Positions 46,101 through 55,627 are shown, counted from the stretch's first letter. The stretch is 64,000 nucleotides of DNA from Bacteroidaceae bacterium (GCA_017617335.1 JAFZWK010000005.1:39776-103775); one strand, 5' to 3'. Notes: generated by a model from the letters alone, not told the origin. Program-made: numbers and translations.

Positions 46101-46706
46101 ATGATAGAGTATCTAAAAGGCACTTTGACAGAACTGACACCAACCCTGGCTGTCGTGGAATGCTATGGCGTTGGGTATGGTGTGAATATCTCCCTGAACA
46201 CCTTTGCTGCCATTCAAGGCAAGCAGGAAGTGAAGATCTGGATTTACGAGGCTGTCCGCGAGGATGCTTATCAACTTTGGGGATTCAGTACGAAAGTGGA
46301 GCGGGAATTGTTTCTGCTTCTAATTACAGTGAGTGGGATAGGTGCGAGCATTGCCCGCATGATCTTATCCGCCCTGACTCCCTCTGAGCTTTATTCGATA
46401 ATCAGTGAAGGAAATGATAAATTACTCAAACAAGTTAAGGGAATTGGACCCAAGGCGGCTCAGCGTATCATAGTTGATTTGCACGACAAGATTACTACGC
46501 TGGATGTTGAGTTCGTTCAGTTGAAGGATGGTGAGTCTGCTTCGTCGAGTGCTCTCAACAAGGAGGTCATGGAGGAGGCTGTCGCCGCTTTGACGATGTT
46601 GGGTTTCAGTCCAGGTCCTACTCAAAAGACTGTTCAACAGATTTTACGTGACGAACCGGATGCTTCTGTGGAGCGAGTAATTAAATTGGGACTAAAGATG
46701 TTGTAA
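46101..46706 (+). CDS. ruvA: Holliday junction branch-migration protein RuvA
   Basis: RuvA binds four-way junctions and loads the RuvB helicase. The start [20 protein letters not shown] gives 201 residues, the standard length, and is supported by the promoter position. The OB-fold ([14 protein letters not shown]), helix-hairpin-helix motifs ([17 protein letters not shown] and [16 protein letters not shown]), an acidic linker and the C-terminal RuvB-binding domain ([20 protein letters not shown]) are all present. Its stop overlaps the start of the protease gene (TAATG). ruvA beside sprA is a common Bacteroidota arrangement. Confidence 0.96.
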   Translation: MIEYLKGTLTELTPTLAVVECYGVGYGVNISLNTFAAIQGKQEVKIWIYEAVREDAYQLWGFSTKVERELFLLLITVSGIGASIARMILSALTPSELYSIISEGNDKLLKQVKGIGPKAAQRIIVDLHDKITTLDVEFVQLKDGESASSSALNKEVMEEAVAALTMLGFSPGPTQKTVQQILRDEPDASVERVIKLGLKML

Positions 46707-48703
46707 TGAAAAGAATCTTTGCGATAAGATTTTTCCTGTTGTTTGCAATAGCATTTGCTGGTGTGAATCTCTATGCTCAAAGCATAAGGTTAACTGACTC
46801 GGAGGTGCTGTCGCGAACAAAAAAAATTGGACAAAAGCAATATGTGTCCTTCCGTTCTCCGATGGGAGGCTTTGCTGTCTGCGAATCTCATACTCAGCCC
46901 GGTTTTGTAATCGTGAATACAGTTGACGAGGGTCCTGCGATATTGGGTTATAGTGATAGGGGAAGTTTCGATGAGGCTTGTCAGAATCCTGGTTTCCAAC
47001 TCCTCATGAAGGCTTATTCCCAGCCTTCTTCTCGTCGCCCCGCAGTCTTGCAGGACAGCGAATTGGCTGAGTTTGTGGAACCTCTCATCCATGACACGTG
47101 GAATCAGTATAGTCCTTACAACATTCTGTGTCCAACCATTGAGGGCGAGCATTGCGCTACGGGATGTGTAGCTCATTCTATGGCACAGGTTGTCCGTTAT
47201 TGGCGACAGGGCACCAGTGGTGAAACTTATACCTATGAAGATTCATTAGGGTGCGGCCAGATCCTTTCTGCTACACTTCCCTCGCGAGGTTACAATTATG
47301 ACCTCATGCTTGATTCGTATGTCGAAGGTCAATATACACAGGAGCAACTGGATGCTGTGGCTCGTCTTCTCTATGACTGCGGCGTGCTGGCAGAAATGAA
47401 ATACGGAGTAAAGTCCAGTGGTGCACGCTCTATACGTCAACCCATTGCGCTGGCCAGTTATCTGGGATTCGACGATGGTTTGCAGATGTACTTCCGTGAT
47501 TTTTATAGTTATCAGGATTGGATCAGGATGCTCAAGTCTGAGCTTACCCAGCATCGTCCTGTGCTGATGTCTGCTCAATCTCCGTCACTTTCCCATGCAT
47601 TTATATGTGATGGATATGATGCCGAGGGGCTCTTCCATCTAAATCTGGGTATGTCAGGCGATGCGGATGGTTATTATTATCTGCCTTATTTGACGCCTAA
47701 ACAAGCTGAATGGTACGATTTTGACAATCCTGAAGGTGGAATGAATCTGATTCAGTCTGCGGTGATGGGCATCCGTCCCGAATATGTTGGTGAAAGTGCC
47801 GATACACCTCACAACGTGTTTGCTTTTGCGGGCTTGGAGCCTATCGTGGCTTCGGCTGATCGAGATGGCGAATTGAAATTGTCGACCCAGAATATGAGTA
47901 ATGTGGGATGGAATGTGCTGCAAGGTCAGCTTTCTCTCCTCCTGATGAAAGGTGATGAGGTGGAGGCTGTGCTTGCTGAATATGGACATGAATTTTTGCT
48001 TGAAGAGGTTGATGACACTTCCTATACCGATACGTTGGCATTCACTATTCCTGCCAGTGTAAAAGACGGGACATATCGTGTAGTGCCAGCTTTTCCACAG
48101 GTTGAGGCGAAGTCTGCTGTCCCACAGGTTTTCTTTTGGGAAGAGGCTCGTACCAGCATGGGCACACCCAATTATCTGTTGCTCAATGTCAGTTCTTCTG
48201 GTGTTAGTCTGGCAGAAGATGAGCAGAATACTGCATATGTCACCTTGGAGAGTTTTGAGTTCCCCCAAACCATAGAACGTGGATCGTATCCCGAATTTTC
48301 TTTTACATTTCAGAATCATGTTTCGGAGTATTGCGGACGCTTCTATGTTGTCTTGCAACCAGTGGATGATGAGGACGAGACATACTTCTATATCCAGTTT
48401 GAAGGACTTACGCTGGCACCAGAGGAAAGCACGTATCGCTATTTTCATCGCACTCGCGTGAATATACAAGTTGGTGACTATTATCTTCGGGTGGCTTATG
48501 ATCAGAATCTTTTCAACGATAGTTTGCGTTGGGTAAGCGAGGAACCGCTTCAGGTGGTTCATGTGACCAAGGAAGGTATGTCTGTCGAGTTGCCTCATGA
48601 GGAACTGTCTCATCAGATTTATGACTTGCAGGGTCGTATGTTGCAGAGTCGCCCACGAGGTTTTTATATTGAGGATCGTCGCAAGGTTCTCAACACTAAA
48701 TAA
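46706..48703 (+). CDS. Secreted C10-family (streptopain-type) cysteine protease
   Basis: The 665-residue protein has a signal peptide (FFLLFAIAFAGVNLYAQ), a propeptide region to about residue 125 (TKKIGQKQYVSFRSPMGGFA), then the protease: WNQYSPYNILCPTIEGE, the nucleophile motif ATGCVAHSMAQVVRYW (C154), and the histidine in LSHAFICDGYD (H297). This matches SpeB, and PrtT/interpain of oral Bacteroidales. A second beta-rich region follows. The tail SHQIYDLQGRMLQSRPRGFY is a T9SS-type sorting end, so it is likely cargo of the system encoded nearby. It is translationally coupled to ruvA, an odd partner. Confidence 0.88.
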   Translation: MKRIFAIRFFLLFAIAFAGVNLYAQSIRLTDSEVLSRTKKIGQKQYVSFRSPMGGFAVCESHTQPGFVIVNTVDEGPAILGYSDRGSFDEACQNPGFQLLMKAYSQPSSRRPAVLQDSELAEFVEPLIHDTWNQYSPYNILCPTIEGEHCATGCVAHSMAQVVRYWRQGTSGETYTYEDSLGCGQILSATLPSRGYNYDLMLDSYVEGQYTQEQLDAVARLLYDCGVLAEMKYGVKSSGARSIRQPIALASYLGFDDGLQMYFRDFYSYQDWIRMLKSELTQHRPVLMSAQSPSLSHAFICDGYDAEGLFHLNLGMSGDADGYYYLPYLTPKQAEWYDFDNPEGGMNLIQSAVMGIRPEYVGESADTPHNVFAFAGLEPIVASADRDGELKLSTQNMSNVGWNVLQGQLSLLLMKGDEVEAVLAEYGHEFLLEEVDDTSYTDTLAFTIPASVKDGTYRVVPAFPQVEAKSAVPQVFFWEEARTSMGTPNYLLLNVSSSGVSLAEDEQNTAYVTLESFEFPQTIERGSYPEFSFTFQNHVSEYCGRFYVVLQPVDDEDETYFYIQFEGLTLAPEESTYRYFHRTRVNIQVGDYYLRVAYDQNLFNDSLRWVSEEPLQVVHVTKEGMSVELPHEELSHQIYDLQGRMLQSRPRGFYIEDRRKVLNTK

Positions 48704-48721
48704 GTTGCAAAAGGAATCCAT

Positions 48722-49540
48722 ATGAGAGAACTAGATGTGAATGAACTATTGGAGGTTGCTATTAGAGCCTCACTCGAGGCGGGGAGACACATTTTAGAAA
48801 TATATACTGACCCCAGTCAGGATTTCGGTATCGAAAAGAAAGCCGATAATAGTCCTTTGACGTTGGCTGACAAGGCTTCTCATCGATGTATCATGCAATA
48901 TTTGGAGCCTCTTGGGATTCCTATGCTGAGTGAGGAGGGTAAATATATTCCCTATGATATCCGTCAACAGTGGGACGAACTTTGGGTGATAGATCCCTTG
49001 GATGGCACCAAGGAATTTATCAAAAAAAATGGCGAGTTCACAGTCAACATTGCTCTCGTTCGAAAAGGTGTTCCCATCATGGGTGTCATTTATGTGCCAG
49101 TCAAAGAGACACTCTATTTTGGTTATCAAGCGGAGGAGGGTGGTCGGGCTTTCAAAGCCATCGCTTCCCCCCAAACATCTGTGGATGAGGTGTTACAGAA
49201 GTCAACTCAGATTCCTTTGGAACGATGCGACGATGAGGTTTTCCGTGTGGTGGCTTCTCGTAGTCACATGAGTCCAGAGACTTATGCATACGTGGAAGAG
49301 ATGAAGCGTACTCATTCTCAAGTGGAGCTTATCAGTAGCGGCAGTAGCATCAAGATTTGTCTGGTGGCTGAGGGCGCTGCAGATGCTTATCCTCGATATG
49401 CGCCTACTATGGAGTGGGATACGGCAGCTGGAGATGCCATCGCTCGTGCAGCTGGCAAGAATGTTATCAATGTTGAGACGGGTTGCCCCTTGGTGTATAA
49501 CAAATCTGACCTGTTGAATCCATGGTTTTTAGTAGAATAA
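48722..49540 (+). CDS. cysQ: 3'(2'),5'-bisphosphate nucleotidase CysQ
   Basis: CysQ hydrolyses 3'-phosphoadenosine 5'-phosphate to AMP in sulfur metabolism. The 272-residue protein carries the inositol-phosphatase fold motifs KKADNSPLTLADKASHRCI, DPLDGTKEFIKKNGEFTVNI (metal site) and APTMEWDTAAGDAIARAAG. It lies 18 bases after the protease gene and is probably cotranscribed with it; the pairing has no obvious functional link. Confidence 0.93.
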   Translation: MRELDVNELLEVAIRASLEAGRHILEIYTDPSQDFGIEKKADNSPLTLADKASHRCIMQYLEPLGIPMLSEEGKYIPYDIRQQWDELWVIDPLDGTKEFIKKNGEFTVNIALVRKGVPIMGVIYVPVKETLYFGYQAEEGGRAFKAIASPQTSVDEVLQKSTQIPLERCDDEVFRVVASRSHMSPETYAYVEEMKRTHSQVELISSGSSIKICLVAEGAADAYPRYAPTMEWDTAAGDAIARAAGKNVINVETGCPLVYNKSDLLNPWFLVE

Positions 49541-49598
49541 TCTCAAATCCAATTTTCTATAATACTATAAGGAAAGGGAATCAGCTGTCAGTGAAAAC

Positions 49599-50600
49599 AT
49601 GGATTTTGTAAGACAAAATAATAAGAACACTTCCAAGGCTTCTCCTTCTCCCTCATGGAGAAAGATTGCATTAGTTTTTTTCATTATAGTGATATTGATG
49701 GGCCTGATAGGTTCCAGTGAATATATGATTCACGTTGCATTGCAACCAGAGGTGGGTGAGTATATTGAACAGGATCGTATAAACAATTATCGAAACGATT
49801 ATGGATTTGGTTCGCCATGGATTGATAGCATCTTGGCAGCTGGAGGATTACGTGATACCTTTCTTGTAAATAGAAAAGGAGAGCGAATGCATGCATATTA
49901 TGTTTATGCTGATTCGCTGACGAATAAGACTGCAGTGCTGGTGCATGGATATACTGATTGTGCCATCAAAATGCTTTTTATTGGATATCTTTACCATCAC
50001 GATCTGGGGTTTAATCTCCTGTTGCCAGATCTGCATTATCATGGACTTTCGGAGGGAAAATATGTGCAGATGGGATGGCTTGACCGTTTGGATGTGTTGC
50101 AGTGGATAGAGTTTGCTGACAGCCTTTTTGGAGGAAACACCCAGATGGTGGTGCATGGTGTTTCGATGGGAGCAGCTACCACAATGATGCTCTCGGGTGA
50201 AGATGTTCCCGAATGTGTCCGTTGTTATGTGGAAGACTGTGGTTACACTAGTGTGTGGGATGAGTTCGCTGGCGAAATACGCAATCAGTTTGGTTTGCCA
50301 TCTTTCCCTTTGCTTTATGCGGCCAGTGCGCTTTGCAAGGTACAATTGGGATGGAGCTTCGGAGAAGCAAGTTCTCTTCGACAAGTGGAGAAGTGCAAAC
50401 GCCCGATGTTGTTTATTCATGGTGAAAAGGATGATTATGTGCCTACAGAGATGGTCTATCGACTCTATGAGGCCAAACCCCAACCGAAAGCTTTGTGGAT
50501 AGCTCTAGGTAGTGCTCACGCTCTGTCTTATCGGGATCATCCAGAGGAATATTCTCTGCGGGTTCGCCAATTCCTATCGGGGTATCTCGATGACTTCTAA
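49599..50600 (+). CDS. Membrane-anchored alpha/beta hydrolase
   Basis: The 333-residue protein has an N-terminal membrane anchor (IALVFFIIVILMGLIGSSEY) and an outer alpha/beta-hydrolase domain: oxyanion region VLVHGYTDCA, nucleophile elbow VVHGVSMGAAT (S189), acid in GEKDDYVP, and histidine in GSAHALSY. The family includes serine aminopeptidase-like lipases and esterases; the substrate is unknown. Its 3' end overlaps the convergent phosphodiesterase gene by 27 bases. Confidence 0.85.
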   Translation: MDFVRQNNKNTSKASPSPSWRKIALVFFIIVILMGLIGSSEYMIHVALQPEVGEYIEQDRINNYRNDYGFGSPWIDSILAAGGLRDTFLVNRKGERMHAYYVYADSLTNKTAVLVHGYTDCAIKMLFIGYLYHHDLGFNLLLPDLHYHGLSEGKYVQMGWLDRLDVLQWIEFADSLFGGNTQMVVHGVSMGAATTMMLSGEDVPECVRCYVEDCGYTSVWDEFAGEIRNQFGLPSFPLLYAASALCKVQLGWSFGEASSLRQVEKCKRPMLFIHGEKDDYVPTEMVYRLYEAKPQPKALWIALGSAHALSYRDHPEEYSLRVRQFLSGYLDDF

Positions 50601-51065
50601 ATCAGAGAAACTTCCCTTGTTGACGGAGAAACGAACTATGGTGCGCACTTTCTGCCATCCTTGGATACCTGCTGCACCTGGGTTGATGTGGAGCATTCCT
50701 AATGTCTTGTCGTACTGAACCTTTAGAATATGACTATGTCCGCTGATGAAGAGTTTGGGGGTATTCGTGTAAATGATGTTGCGGATGCGAGGATCGTATT
50801 TGCCTGGGTAACCGCCAATGTGAGTCATCAGCACGTCTGCCTCCTCGCAAGTCCATCGTAGTTTCTCAGAAAAGATTCGGCGCAAGTCTCCTCCGTCGAT
50901 ATTACCATAGACAGCTCTTAGAGGACGGATTTCCTGCAACTTCATAGCTACTTCCAGTGAACCTATATCGCCAGCGTGCCAAATTTCATCACATTCTTCG
51001 AAATACTTTAGATATCGGTCATCCCAAAACCCATGAGTGTCACTGAGCAGTCCTATCCTTTTCAT
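50574..51065 (-). CDS. YfcE/MJ0936-type metallophosphoesterase
   Basis: The 163-residue protein shows the full metallophosphoesterase signature: LLSDTHG, HAGDIG, VYGNIDGG, LMTHIGGYPGKY and ISGHSHI, with PGAAG at the C-terminus. Relatives hydrolyse phosphodiesters with Mn. It overlaps the MATE gene by 26 bases upstream on the same strand, and the hydrolase gene convergently. Confidence 0.9.
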   Translation of the reverse strand: MKRIGLLSDTHGFWDDRYLKYFEECDEIWHAGDIGSLEVAMKLQEIRPLRAVYGNIDGGDLRRIFSEKLRWTCEEADVLMTHIGGYPGKYDPRIRNIIYTNTPKLFISGHSHILKVQYDKTLGMLHINPGAAGIQGWQKVRTIVRFSVNKGSFSDLEVIEIPR

Positions 51066-52419
51066 GATTCACTTTTCTGATTAACCACCACAGCATACCA
51101 CTGGCGGTGAAGAAACTGATGGCATCCGATACAGGCATTGATAGCCACACACCGTTGAGCCCGTATTGGGTGGGCAGAAGGGCAAGGCATGGCATCAGGA
51201 AGAGCAGTTGACGAGTAAGACTCAAGAAAATGCTCTTGGCCGCGTGGCCGATACTTTGAAAAAAATTGCCAATAACCATTTGAGCACCTACGAGGGGGAA
51301 GAGAGCTACCATATAATGATAAGCTACCACAGCTTTCTCTGTCAACTCAGGTCCTGCGCCGAAGATATGTATGACGGGAGTAGGGAAGAACATACCCATA
51401 ACAAATCCGCAAGAGGTAACTATGGTTGCTGAGCAGATGGTCAGGAAGAGAACCCTCCATACGCGATCGTTTTTGTGAGCACCCCAGTTGTAACCTGCAA
51501 TGGGTTGCATTCCTTGATTCAGGCCAATAACTATGGTTATAAAGAGGAAAACCACTCTGTTCACGATTCCGTAGGCCCCTATCGCCATATCACCTCCGTA
51601 TTCTTTCAGGCGGTTATTGATAATGAGTACAACCAGACAGGCGCAACTATGCATCAAGAATGGACTGAGTCCGATGGCCAAACACTGACGTACTATCTCT
51701 GTTTTCAACCTGTAGATGCCACGCTTGAGATGCAGCAGCTCATTTTTGCGGCAGAAAAGCTTAATCTGCACCAACAGTGATACAAACTGAGAGAGAATGG
51801 TGGCCCAGGCAGCACCTTTCATGCCCCATCCGAATCCAAAGATGAATAGGGGGTCCAGAATGGTGTTGACGATAATGGTCAGGAAAGTAAGGTTCATGGC
51901 TGCCTTGGGATGCCCTGCGCTACGCAACACGGCATTCATTCCAAAATAGCTGTGGCTGATCACGTTGCCCAGAAGGATGATGCGTATGTAGTCGCGGGCA
52001 TAGGGTAGGGTAGCCTCACTGGCACCAAAGAGCATTAGAATCTTGTCCAGGAAAGGCCAGCATACGATAGTAAACAGCAGACCTAAGATGATATTCAGGG
52101 TAATAGAGTTGCCCAGAATACGTTGAGCCGTCTCGTATCTCCCTTGGCCCAGACGAACACTTATTACGGTACTGGCTCCCACACCAACCATGGCCCCAAA
52201 GGCGGCAGACAGGTTCATGAAAGGACTGGCTATTGCCATTCCGCTGATGCCAATGTCGCCTACACCTTGTCCCACAAAGATGCTGTCCACGATGTTATAA
52301 ATCGACGCGGCCGCCATGGCTATAATGGCCGGCAAAGCATATTGCCAGAGCAGGCGTTCAACTCTGAGTTCACCCAACTCGGTGGGAACGTATTGTCTTG
52401 GTTGTATTTGCTCCTCCAT
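51040..52419 (-). CDS. MATE-family multidrug/sodium exporter
   Basis: The 459-residue protein is almost wholly membrane-spanning (about twelve segments) with the MATE pattern PAIIAMAAASIYNIVDSIFV (helix 1), GASTVISVRLGQGRYETA, and, after the midpoint, GMQPIAGYNWGAHKNDRV. It is closer to the DinF/NorM-like group than to flippases such as MurJ. The start codon is 14 bases after a -7 box. It is cotranscribed with the phosphodiesterase. Confidence 0.9.
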   Translation of the reverse strand: MEEQIQPRQYVPTELGELRVERLLWQYALPAIIAMAAASIYNIVDSIFVGQGVGDIGISGMAIASPFMNLSAAFGAMVGVGASTVISVRLGQGRYETAQRILGNSITLNIILGLLFTIVCWPFLDKILMLFGASEATLPYARDYIRIILLGNVISHSYFGMNAVLRSAGHPKAAMNLTFLTIIVNTILDPLFIFGFGWGMKGAAWATILSQFVSLLVQIKLFCRKNELLHLKRGIYRLKTEIVRQCLAIGLSPFLMHSCACLVVLIINNRLKEYGGDMAIGAYGIVNRVVFLFITIVIGLNQGMQPIAGYNWGAHKNDRVWRVLFLTICSATIVTSCGFVMGMFFPTPVIHIFGAGPELTEKAVVAYHYMVALFPLVGAQMVIGNFFQSIGHAAKSIFLSLTRQLLFLMPCLALLPTQYGLNGVWLSMPVSDAISFFTASGMLWWLIRKVNHEKDRTAQ

Positions 52420-52432
52420 AATTTTTATGGTG

Positions 52433-52440
52433 CAAAGGTA
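52433..52440 (-). promoter_or_regulatory. Bacteroidota -7 box of the MATE gene
   Basis: The minus strand reads TACCTTTG (TAnnTTTG) 13 bases before the MATE start. No -33 TTG at the usual spacing was seen. Confidence 0.5.
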
Positions 52441-52512
52441 CTGCTTTTCTGGAGATAATCATACCATCTGGGTGACCATAAATGTTAAATAAGATAAAAA
52501 ATGATAGATTTG

Positions 52513-52545
52513 TTTGGAAGTTATTTTGAAAAAACCATATCTTTG
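52513..52545 (+). promoter_or_regulatory. Promoter of the SPFH-RHH-membrane protein operon
   Basis: TTTG (52513-52516), a 21-base spacer and TATCTTTG (52538-52545) fit the consensus. Between it and the SPFH start a 7-codon open frame (MKIELWK, 52591-52614) overlaps the SPFH ATG in another frame, which might modulate translation. Confidence 0.65.
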
Positions 52546-52604
52546 CAGTGATATTAAAATGATATCATAAATATATCGAAATATTAACCAATGAAAATTG
52601 AATT

Positions 52605-53558
52605 ATGGAAATGAAGGAAGTTGAGTTTCATGGAGGTTCATTAAATGGATTTCTCATGTGTGCAATCGACATTGTATTATGGATTGCTATGGTTGCATCA
52701 TTTGTGTGTGGCGTTATTGCTGCCGATGCTGGTCGTCCTTTTGTTTGGTACTTCGTTGTTGGAGTGCTTCTCTTGATAGCAGCCATTATTTGCTGTTGCG
52801 GCTTTTCCATGTTAGAGCCTAACCAGGCTAAAGTGATGACTTTCTTTGGCCGCTATGTGGGTACGTTCCGCAAGACAGGTTTCTACTGGCTTAATCCCTT
52901 CATGGGAGTCAAGAATGTCAGTCTTCGTGCCCGTAATCTCAATGCAGAACCCATCAAGGTAAATGACAAGATGGGTAATCCTATTCTGATTGGACTCGTG
53001 GTTGTCTGGCGATTGAAGGATACCTATAAGGCAATCTTCGATATTGATACAGATGTCAGCACAGGTAATCAAGCAGGAAATTCTTCTACAGCCCGTATGA
53101 ACAAGTTTGAGCGTTTCGTGGCAGTTCAGAGTGATAGCGCATTGCGTCAGGTGGCTAGCATGTATGCTTATGATAACTCTGATTCAGGCTCTGATGAGAT
53201 TACCTTGCGTGATGGTTCAGACGAAATCAACCAAGAGCTGACGATAAAACTCAATGAACGTCTTGACATGGCTGGACTCGAGGTTCTGGAGGCACGTATC
53301 AACTACTTGGCTTATGCTCCTGAGATCGCAGCTGTCATGTTGCGTCGTCAGCAGGCTGCCGCCATCATCACGGCTCGCGAGAAGATTGTGGATGGTGCTG
53401 TCTCAATGGTTAAGATGGCTCTCGACAAGCTCTCATCTGAAGAGATTGTTGACTTGGACGATGAGAAAAAGGCAGCTATGGTGAGCAATTTGCTGGTTGT
53501 TCTCTGTGCTGATGAACCCGCTCAACCTGTCATCAACTCTGGCACGCTCAATCACTAA
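52605..53558 (+). CDS. SPFH/Band 7 domain membrane protein
   Basis: The 317-residue protein has two N-terminal membrane helices ([20 protein letters not shown] and [20 protein letters not shown]) and then an SPFH domain: [59 protein letters not shown], and a helical end with [20 protein letters not shown]. Such proteins form ring or cage microdomains around membrane proteases or transporters. It heads a three-gene set with a DNA-binding protein and a small membrane protein. Confidence 0.88.
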   Translation: MEMKEVEFHGGSLNGFLMCAIDIVLWIAMVASFVCGVIAADAGRPFVWYFVVGVLLLIAAIICCCGFSMLEPNQAKVMTFFGRYVGTFRKTGFYWLNPFMGVKNVSLRARNLNAEPIKVNDKMGNPILIGLVVVWRLKDTYKAIFDIDTDVSTGNQAGNSSTARMNKFERFVAVQSDSALRQVASMYAYDNSDSGSDEITLRDGSDEINQELTIKLNERLDMAGLEVLEARINYLAYAPEIAAVMLRRQQAAAIITAREKIVDGAVSMVKMALDKLSSEEIVDLDDEKKAAMVSNLLVVLCADEPAQPVINSGTLNH

Positions 53559-53611
53559 ATGATTTTTGTGCCTCTTACTCATCAACCCATGCACATCAAA
53601 TAAGATAGTTA

Positions 53612-53827
53612 ATGAAAAAGGAATCATCAAATAAAGATCAGGCAAAGGGCGGAACCAAGAATTTCGTCCTTCGCCTGGATACTGACATGATGAATGCCAT
53701 AGAAGCTTGGGCAGCTGATGAGTTCCGTTCTACCAACGGACAGATTCAGTGGATATTGGCCGAGGCACTCAAGAAGAGCGGTCGAATGAAAAAGAAAAAA
53801 GAATTCAAACAATCTCTGCAGTCATGA
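53612..53827 (+). CDS. Arc-type ribbon-helix-helix protein
   Basis: The 71-residue basic protein contains the ribbon-helix-helix pattern NFVLRLDTDMMNAIEAWAAD followed by STNGQIQWILAEALKKSG, as in Arc-family proteins found next to SPFH genes. It could act as a repressor of its own operon or as an assembly partner. The stop overlaps the next start (ATGA). The start is clear. Confidence 0.82.
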   Translation: MKKESSNKDQAKGGTKNFVLRLDTDMMNAIEAWAADEFRSTNGQIQWILAEALKKSGRMKKKKEFKQSLQS

Positions 53828-54435
53828 AAGAATTTGGTGAAACGTGTGTCTATACCTGTCGCAAGACAGTACGTGTGGTGGCTTTGATTAGCACCCTGTT
53901 TTCCATCTGCGCTATGGTTTTCTTGTGCTTCACTGATGCTTCCCTCCTGACTCTCGCTTTGGTATTTATCATACTCCTGTTGGGAAATGCTTTCGTGGTA
54001 TTCATGATGCTGAGGACTCAGAATGATTTCATCGAACTGAACTCACGTGGCATGACGGGTTATGTCCATGATCAGTGGTTTCGTGGTTTCGAAATTAATT
54101 GCCCTTGGTCGGATTACGAGCAGATTCAGGTCGCTTCGTTTCAGGGTTCACACATTCAGGGGGTAAAGATAAAGTATCCTGCTAAACATCAGAGGAACAA
54201 CTACCTGGTTATGGAGTTGACCCAACCGAATGGGGATGTGCAGAAAATCACTTCGTCGAGCATTGTCATTAAGCAGGAAGAACTCATTGAAGCTATCAAT
54301 CACTACAGCGGACGCCTCTTGGCATCCCGCAAGCCCATGACTACCTCCTCGAAAGTAGGCTTGATTATCATCATAATCCTTAATGTTATTGTTTTTCTTG
54401 CCTTTATCTTGAAAATGACCAGGTTCTTTGGCTAA
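53824..54435 (+). CDS. Small membrane protein of the SPFH operon
   Basis: The 203-residue protein starts at the ATGA overlap. Two N-terminal membrane helices (VVALISTLFSICAMVFLCFT and LLTLALVFIILLLGNAFVVF), a soluble middle with FIELNSRGMTGYVHDQWFRG and a C-terminal helix (VGLIIIIILNVIVFLAFILK) are visible. It resembles DUF-type PH-like-fold membrane proteins, but I do not recognise a named family. Coupled translation with the RHH gene suggests a shared role with the SPFH protein. Confidence 0.75.
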   Translation: MKEFGETCVYTCRKTVRVVALISTLFSICAMVFLCFTDASLLTLALVFIILLLGNAFVVFMMLRTQNDFIELNSRGMTGYVHDQWFRGFEINCPWSDYEQIQVASFQGSHIQGVKIKYPAKHQRNNYLVMELTQPNGDVQKITSSSIVIKQEELIEAINHYSGRLLASRKPMTTSSKVGLIIIIILNVIVFLAFILKMTRFFG

Positions 54436-54461
54436 TAGGATAAAAGGATAAAGTTTCTCAG

Positions 54462-54501
54462 GCTCCAATCTTTCCTCGTGATGAGGTTGGAGCATTTTTT
54501 T
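54462..54501. terminator. Bidirectional terminator between convergent genes
   Basis: GCTCCAA (54462-54468) pairs with TTGGAGC (54487-54493), and CCTC with GAGG inside it. A T-run ATTTTTTTA follows on the plus strand, ending at the stop of the minus-strand GH43 gene. It serves the plus-strand SPFH operon. Confidence 0.75.
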
Positions 54502-55471
54502 ATTTCAATCTGACTTTCCCATCCACAATCTCTACGTCCACAATCTTCAGGTGCCCATCGTTGTTGTTATGATGCAGGCTCATCTTCAGGTTGCCATTCA
54601 AGTCACGGAAGAGCATTTCGTGTCCCCCATTCGTATAGATTGTTTGCTTCTCGTGTATCCAAGGACCTTCCACCTTTCCGCTCGCACTGGTAGCCTGTCC
54701 TACTGCGTATACCCCATTTACGAAACTGCTCCAGAGCAGAATTAGTTTGCCGCTCTGTTCATCTTTCCATATAAAGGGAGCGTCCACCACCATTCCATTC
54801 TTTGAGTGTGTAAGCCATGTTGCCTCGTTGGCACGGAAGAGTCGGATGGGGTCTCCCTTGCGTCCCTTCAGATTCCTCTTCTTCAGCCGTACGGCCCAAG
54901 TTTCGCCCACCATGTCTGTTACGTCTGGCCCGTTCCATTCCAAGCTGTAGATTAACCAGGGCTGACCTTTCTCATCCACGTAGAGACTGCCATCCAGACA
55001 TTGCTGGCCCACGGGAGTCAAGCCAATGTTCTCTTTTTGGGTGAACACGTCCTTATAAGGGCCCATTGGATTCTTTCCTCCATCAAGCAGCGTGCAGCAT
55101 CGCAACAGACCCTCACTTTCACAGGACATCGTCACGATGGTGTAGTAATGTCCCTTGTAGAAATATGTGTCAGGTGCCCACCAACTGTCTTTCTTCCCCT
55201 CAGCCTTAGCGATGAAGTTCTGGTTTCCCTCGTAGACGATTCCATTGTCCTTCCACATCTTCAGGTCCTTGCTCTCGTATGCCTTCAACGCAAATTTGCC
55301 GTTGCTCCGTGCAGCCGTCACGATATAGTATAGGCCCTTGTCGTGATCCACCGTCACGAATGGATCCCTTATTCTGATGCTGTCAGCAGGGATGGAGTAT
55401 TGAGCCAGAAGAGAGCAGGTGAAAAGGAGAAAGTGCATGAGAGAGAGTCCTCTCGTCAGATTTTCCCTCAT
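54500..55471 (-). CDS. GH43-like glycoside hydrolase with Asp at the expected catalytic Glu
   Basis: The start MRENLTRGLSLMHFLLFTCS gives a signal peptide and 323 residues; an ATG 14 codons upstream (55513) is also open and close to the transcription start. The five-bladed propeller text is typical: DSIRIRDPFVTVD (base, D36), WWAPDTYFYKGHYY, QQCLDGSLYVDE (D160) and GMVVDAPFIWKDE (position 230). GH43 enzymes usually have Glu as the acid in EGP/EAP; here it is Asp, which may lower activity or mark a subfamily. It is divergent from the other GH43 gene, with a shared 180-base promoter region. Confidence 0.82.
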   Translation of the reverse strand: MRENLTRGLSLMHFLLFTCSLLAQYSIPADSIRIRDPFVTVDHDKGLYYIVTAARSNGKFALKAYESKDLKMWKDNGIVYEGNQNFIAKAEGKKDSWWAPDTYFYKGHYYTIVTMSCESEGLLRCCTLLDGGKNPMGPYKDVFTQKENIGLTPVGQQCLDGSLYVDEKGQPWLIYSLEWNGPDVTDMVGETWAVRLKKRNLKGRKGDPIRLFRANEATWLTHSKNGMVVDAPFIWKDEQSGKLILLWSSFVNGVYAVGQATSASGKVEGPWIHEKQTIYTNGGHEMLFRDLNGNLKMSLHHNNNDGHLKIVDVEIVDGKVRLK

Positions 55472-55536
55472 AAAGAAAAGTGAGACTCTTGGGATTGACT
55501 GTAGGTTGAACATAGTATATCTTCGATTTTAGACTA

Positions 55537-55567
55537 CAAATTTACGCACAATAATCGAATTCCGCAA
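55537..55567 (-). promoter_or_regulatory. Promoter of the minus-strand GH43 gene
   Basis: On the minus strand TTG (55565-55567), a 20-base spacer and TAAATTTG (55537-55544) match the consensus well. Confidence 0.7.
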
Positions 55568-55596
55568 AGGAGAATGCTTTTTTCCTGTCCTGATGC

Positions 55597-55627
55597 TTGG
55601 ATTCTCACGCCATACGAATTATCTTTG
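55597..55627 (+). promoter_or_regulatory. Promoter of the plus-strand GH43 gene
   Basis: TTG (55597-55599), a 20-base spacer and TATCTTTG (55620-55627) precede the ATG at 55651 by 23 bases. With the opposite promoter 30 bases away, a single regulator could control both. Confidence 0.7.
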
